This document shows positions 54,662 to 58,674 of a DNA stretch of 58,674 nucleotides, piece after piece. Below the pieces are notes generated by a model. It was not told the DNA's origin. It saw only the letters and a list, made by a program, of their open reading frames with translations, and searched no databases. How positions within the stretch are numbered: position 1 is the stretch's first letter; each line of letters starts with the position of its first letter. This stretch comes from Taibaiella sp. (GTDB lineage: Bacteria; Bacteroidota; Bacteroidia; Chitinophagales; Chitinophagaceae), in NCBI GenBank assembly GCA_019739295.1, contig JAHHDV010000013.1, forward strand, positions 1 to 58,674, written 5' to 3'. The position numbers and the translations under genes were made by a program.

Positions 54662-57088
54662 CCTTCTCCTTCCATTCCACTCTGGTCCATCATCTGCATA
54701 TTTTTTTTCTACTTCCCTGAAGGTCTGGTTGAACCTGTAGGTAAACACCAGCCTGATGCTCCGGGGCCTCCATTGGAAATCTGTAAGTGAATATAAGGTC
54801 TCGGTAGCGGTCTCGTTGCGCCACCTGCGGGAATTGAATACATCTCTTATATTCAGGCCGATCGTTGCATTGCTGTTCCATAAGTCTTTGGACATGCCGA
54901 GGTCTGCAAAGAAGATGCCTTTTTCGCTTACCCTGAGGGTGTACGGTGGGTGCCTCGTAGTTGGAAAGATAACTGCATCCTGATACCGGCCGGTAAGGAT
55001 ACATTTGCAGTAGTCCTGTTTGGTCCAAGCTGAAGTTGTCCGGTATTGGAAATCTTCCGCCCTGGTAGGTTGCCGCTCACTACCTCTTTATAAAAAATTG
55101 AACCCGGATGTGAATTTTCAACCAGTTGACAGGATTGTAGGTGGCATTCAGCTCGATACCTCCTGCATCCCTGCTGGCAATATTCATAGGCACGGTATAG
55201 ATAATCCCGTCACTTCCCACTTCTGACATCCTTTCTATTTTGTCCGTAGTTCTTCTGTAATAGATAGAAGAAAAGCAAGCTGCCTTTTTGAGAAATACTG
55301 CATCCATCCTGCCTCTACTACATGCGTAGACTCCGGATTGATATCCGGATTGCCCACCCGCATAGCCCTGTTTGTCGCCGAATTTCATAAAACGGCATCA
55401 GGTCCCACTGTCCCGGTCCTTCTGATTCTCTTGCTGTAGCTCAATTGAAATGTCTGGCTTTCACTGTTTTTTATAGGAAAATGCAAGGCTGGGGAAGAAA
55501 TTGATATAATTCTTGTTGATGGCTTCACTGTTGGACTCCTGTATGGTCTCTATGATGGTGTATTCCGCACGGATACCGGCCTGGACACCGAGTTTTGCCA
55601 AACTGGTTGGATCCCATCAGGTATGCTGCATGGACCTGTTCATCATAATTAAATACATCATTGAACCTGGAAGGCGAAATCCAGTCTGTCCCGGATTGTT
55701 CGGAAAAAACCAAACTGATTGTTCATATTTCTCCATTGGGAACGGATCCCCGTTTCGAACTTGCCGTCATTCAGTATGGGATAAATCAGGTCTGATTGCA
55801 GCAGATGGTATCTTTCTCTAACATCCGCATTGGACTTTTTCATAATGAGAATCTACATACAGGGAAGATATTTCAGAATAACTGGAAACGTTCGAAATCA
55901 TTATCCCTGAACCATTTGAATTCGGTTTTCCACTCACCGCCTTCTTTCTTTAATTTCATGCGGTGACTGATGGTCGCCTCCAGCAAATCCTCCAGCTCTG
56001 TATTGTATTCATACCGGGTATCCCTGCTGATCAGCTCATCGCCGGTATTCAGGTTTTCATAAATCCTGTCATAAAAATTATCACCGGCTCCTGACCTGAT
56101 ATTGATGGATGCAGACAGCATATTCCGGTCACTGAGATCGTAATCGATCCCTAACGTTGGCATCATTTCTGAATTTCTTACGCTCACTGTTATAGATCTG
56201 CCTGTAGGTAAATGCAGTGTCCGGGCTGCTCAGCCTGGAATAAGTATTGCTGTTGGATGGATTGATGCCGTAATTGACATTGTAAGATAAGAAGAGGCTG
56301 AACCTGTTCTTTCTGTAATTCAGATTAAAACCTGCTCCATAATCCGGGTAATAGCCTATTCTCAGGTTTGCTGAACCGTTGAAGCCATCCCTGTTTGTCT
56401 TTCTTTAAAATGATATTAATGATACCTGCATCACCTTCTGCATCATACCTGGAAGAAGCATTGGTGATGATCTCCACCTTTTTCAATACGGTCGGACTGT
56501 AAACTGCTTCAGGGCATCTGCAGATGATGCAAATCCAGAGTATTTTCCCATCGATTAAGATCCGTACGCCCTGGTTGCCCCTCAGGCTGACGTTGCCTTC
56601 GGCATCCACAGTTACAGAAGGAATGTTCTCGAGCATTTCCGAGGCTGTAGTACCCTGGTTGTTTCAGATCTGCACCTACATTTAATATATCCTTTTGTCG
56701 ATCTGGAATTCCAGTTGGGATCTCTGACCCACTATCTCCACTCCTTCAAGAGCCTGGATGCCCCTTCCTAATCTCTGGATGCCCAGATCGTAGTTTTTCG
56801 CTGGGCATTATAAAATCGAAGGTATCCGTATCCATGCCCAGATACTCAATGGTAAGCCAATATTCCCCTTCCTTCAATTCGAAGGAAAAGATCCCTTCTT
56901 CGTCTGTCAGGCCACCGGTAATAAAGGTATTTTCCATGTTTTTTCTGGTAAACCCGCACATCAGCATAACCCACCGGTTGATTTTTGATCATTGACCACT
57001 TTGCCGGATAAGGTTCCTGCATGCTGACCAAAAGTGAAATGAGAGAGGAGAAGAATTGTAAAAAAAAAGAAAATATCGACCTTAACAT
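54653..57088 (-). pseudogene. TonB-dependent receptor-like outer-membrane beta-barrel protein, many frameshifts
   Basis: Outer-membrane transporter of the carboxypeptidase-regulatory/plug/barrel type. Pieces in order: signal MLRSIFSFFLQFFSSLISLL, a regulatory-like Ig domain (EEGIFSFELKEGEYWLTIEY), plug blocks MLENIPSVTVDAEGNVSLRG, GVRILIDGK and KVEIITNASSRYDAEGDAGI. The barrel includes LGIDYDLSDRNMLSASINIR and TISHRMKLKKEGGEWKTEFK. The end is FTYRFNQTFREVEKKY. The V-R-I-L-I-D-G-K and Y-D-A-E-G-x-A-G-I-I-N blocks fit the outer membrane beta-barrel family protein class. About 810 codons. No SusD partner. Ligand unknown. Confidence 0.85.
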
Positions 57089-57362
57089 GATTTGCTGTGC
57101 ATTAAAAACATTTCAAAAATTAGACAAAACTCCGCGGATATGTCTTGGGAATAGAAGGGGATTAACTTTAAGTTTTGATTTATAGTAAAATAAAATATTC
57201 TAAATGCACAGTTTATAGAATGGATACGGAACCCTATGATAAAAAACCTGTGGTCGGGATTCATTCATAAAAGTTTAATCTTCTGCTTTTGTCCAACCTG
57301 CACAGGAGTGGGAATAGTCTATTCAGTAAGGTTTGCTTTCCTATATTAAAAATCTGAAAAAA
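57089..57362. other. Intergenic region
   Basis: No supported gene; holds the divergent promoters of the TonB receptor and the small lipoprotein. Confidence 0.35.
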
Positions 57363-57673
57363 ATGCAAGTATTGAAACATTTTCTGTTGCCTGTAGGGAC
57401 TCTTGATAGCTTTATTTATTTTCGTCCTGTTACAGAAATGACATGGCCCCGGTAGAGGTAGTCAAAGATTGTACGGGCACTTATGTCAAAAATGGGTGAA
57501 TCGGATTATAAAGTCCTGTAATTTTGAAAAGCTGGATTCCTACGAAAACGGAACTGCCGTACTGATCAGTTATGAATTGATGGATAGCTTGCGATAACCC
57601 GAATCTTCCCCCGGCCATTTGCGAGTTGTATCATCCATATGCAGGCTGGGTAAATATCATTGAGCTTGAATAA
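57363..57673 (+). pseudogene. Small lipoprotein, unknown function, frameshifted
   Basis: ATG 57363 gives MQVLKHFLLPV, then frame changes. The recognisable body is EVVKDCTGTYV, then SCNFEKLDSYENGTAVLISY and ELMDS, ending CELYHPYAGWVNIIELE with TAA at 57671. About 100 residues. The D-C-T-G-T-Y opening followed by C-N and a K-L-x-x-Y-x-N-G-x-x-V pattern is reminiscent of short Bacteroidota lipoproteins with OB-like folds. I cannot name the family. At least three shifts. Confidence 0.5.
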
Positions 57674-57783
57674 TGCAGTCTCTATTCTGGCCCAGATGAG
57701 AAAAAAAGGTCCGGGATCCCGATCCTTTTCCCGGGTTAACTTTTATTTGCTCAGGATATGACAGAACCGGCATGTCTGTTTTT

Positions 57784-58260
57784 TTATTTGGGTGAAATGC
57801 TGCGCTCCACATCTTTAATGATGCCCATCACGAATGTGCTCTGGACCTTACCTACATTTTCTATCTGGCTGAGCTGGTTGACATGAAAATTGATAGTATT
57901 TCTTCCATATTAGAACAGATAACTTTGAGCATAAAATCAAAATTCGCCGCTTATATTATAGCATTCTACTACCTCGTTCATGGTTAAAATAGTTTTTGAT
58001 GAATTTACCCCCGGATATCTTATTGTGCTGTTTTAAAGACACATGGCAGATGACCATGAGCGTATCCTGAAACCTGGAAAAAGTCAATTTGTGTGGTGTA
58101 CGCACTGATCACTCCTGACGCTTCCATCTTCTTTATCCGGTTATGAAATAGGCGTGGGACTTAAATGAATCTTTTGCGCCAGGTCCCCTGATGCTGATTT
58201 TCGCATCTTCCTTCAGGTGCTTTAAGATCTGCAAAATCTGTTTTTGTCCAACCGGATCAT
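57784..58260 (-). pseudogene. Lrp/AsnC family transcriptional regulator, frameshifted
   Basis: About 158 codons. HTH part: QILQILKHLKEDAKISIR, LAQKIHLSPTPI and RIKKMEASGVISAYT. The ligand-binding RAM domain, after shifts, has MVICHVSLKQHNKISGGKFI, then NEVVECYNISGEFDFMLKVI and NVGKVQSTFVMGIIKDVERS. The C-Y-N-I/V-S-G-x-x-D-F/Y-x-L block is the Lrp signature that binds amino acids. Probably regulates amino-acid genes. It is divergent from ahcY, 149 bases apart, so ahcY could be a target. Confidence 0.88.
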
Positions 58261-58408
58261 AATTGTTTTGTTTTAGTATAAATGTACTATAAAAAATAAG
58301 ATATTAATCGCAAACTGTTTCTGAATATAAATATAAATACTGGATTTTTCATACTATTATACTTATTTTTTGCAGTGATTTTGAATAAATTTAAACGTAA
58401 CTGAAAAA

Positions 58409-58674
58409 ATGTCAATAACAACTTTAGACCTGACTTTGCCATACAAGGTAAAGGATATGACACTTGCTGAGTGGGGACGCAAGGAAATTCGCCTTGCTGA
58501 AGCCGAAATGCCCGGATTGATGGCTATCCGGGAAGAATATAAAAATGAGCAGCCGCTTAAAGGAGCAAGGATCGCAGGATGTCTACATATGACGATCCAG
58601 ACAGCTGTTTCTTATAGAGACACTGGTGGCCCTGGGTGCAGAAAGTCCGATGGAGCTCCTGTAATATTTTTTTT
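58409..58674 (+). pseudogene. ahcY: Adenosylhomocysteinase, 5' part, frameshifted and cut by the window end
   Basis: Hydrolyses S-adenosylhomocysteine to adenosine and homocysteine. From ATG 58409: [40 protein letters not shown] and [16 protein letters not shown], the highly conserved family opening. Removing one T near 58609 and one A near 58645 restores [20 protein letters not shown]. The rest lies beyond the window. Essential to the methyl cycle, so the breaks are surely errors. It complements the SAM-controlled hom gene in methionine metabolism. Confidence 0.93.

Noticed and set aside
58262..58408. SAH riboswitch upstream of ahcY
   Set aside because: The region is AT-rich with no conserved aptamer blocks or stable hairpins visible.

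Overview
The window reads as a chromosomal segment of a Bacteroidota bacterium, probably of the Chitinophagia/Sphingobacteriia/Saprospiria side. Signs are type IX secretion C-terminal sorting domains, a GSCFA protein, BatD/BatE proteins, a short RpoD without region 1.1, an L21-L27 pair beside a Lys/Ala-rich histone-like protein, and several promoters of the Bacteroidota form TTTG-N18-21-TAnnTTTG. No CRISPR array, rRNA operon or intact insertion sequence was seen.

Layout. 1-11750 is accessory and decayed: broken small genes (EEP phosphatase, NTF2-like, DUF6157, CBM-like lipoprotein), a Crp-type regulator, a tandem array of paralogous lipoproteins with a truncated extra copy, a BACON lipoprotein, AlkB, two T9SS cargo proteins, a gutted UvrD-like helicase and the tail of a serine recombinase next to tRNA-Lys. 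11870-20470 is mostly housekeeping: an MBL hydrolase, an M20 amidohydrolase, SPOR, histone-like, L27, L21, META proteins, AroE, a SAM-I riboswitch with homoserine dehydrogenase, and GSCFA. 20500-29360 holds hypothetical proteins, DUF4256, a Dyp peroxidase, a thioredoxin-like lipoprotein, BatD/BatE, a TPR protein, LptF/G and a START-like protein. 29448-41762 is core: RpoD, Nnr, TrmD, ABC-F, DciA-like, NlpC/P60, an NrtR-like regulator, MmcQ, acyl-CoA dehydrogenase, Kup and RibF. 41800-44230 is a small islet with a HipBA toxin-antitoxin pair, bounded by the ribF 3' end and a diverged copy of it. 44376-50815 is an SOS-type mutagenesis cassette: a self-cleaving XRE-S24 repressor, divergent from a Y-family polymerase, a short DnaE and an exonuclease/GIY-YIG fusion, with a palindromic operator in the divergent promoter. 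50980-58674 holds a Spy-like protein, a phosphoribosyltransferase, cysteine desulfurase, AMP nucleosidase, an HSDR_N nuclease-domain protein, a TonB-linked receptor, a lipoprotein, an Lrp regulator and the start of ahcY.

Sequence quality matters for every reader. Many genes, including essential ones (rpmA, hom, dnaE-like, ahcY), are split by frameshifts, and nearly all are explained by one extra base in a homopolymer run. Density is highest after about 50.6 kb and between 20.5 and 26 kb. Most broken genes in the core are therefore probably intact in the organism. Some in the first 11.7 kb (UvrD remnant, recombinase tail, truncated lipoprotein copy) look truly decayed.

The two most interesting systems are the repressor-controlled mutasome cassette with its operator, and the HipBA islet with twin identical palindromes that appears to have entered at the 3' end of ribF.
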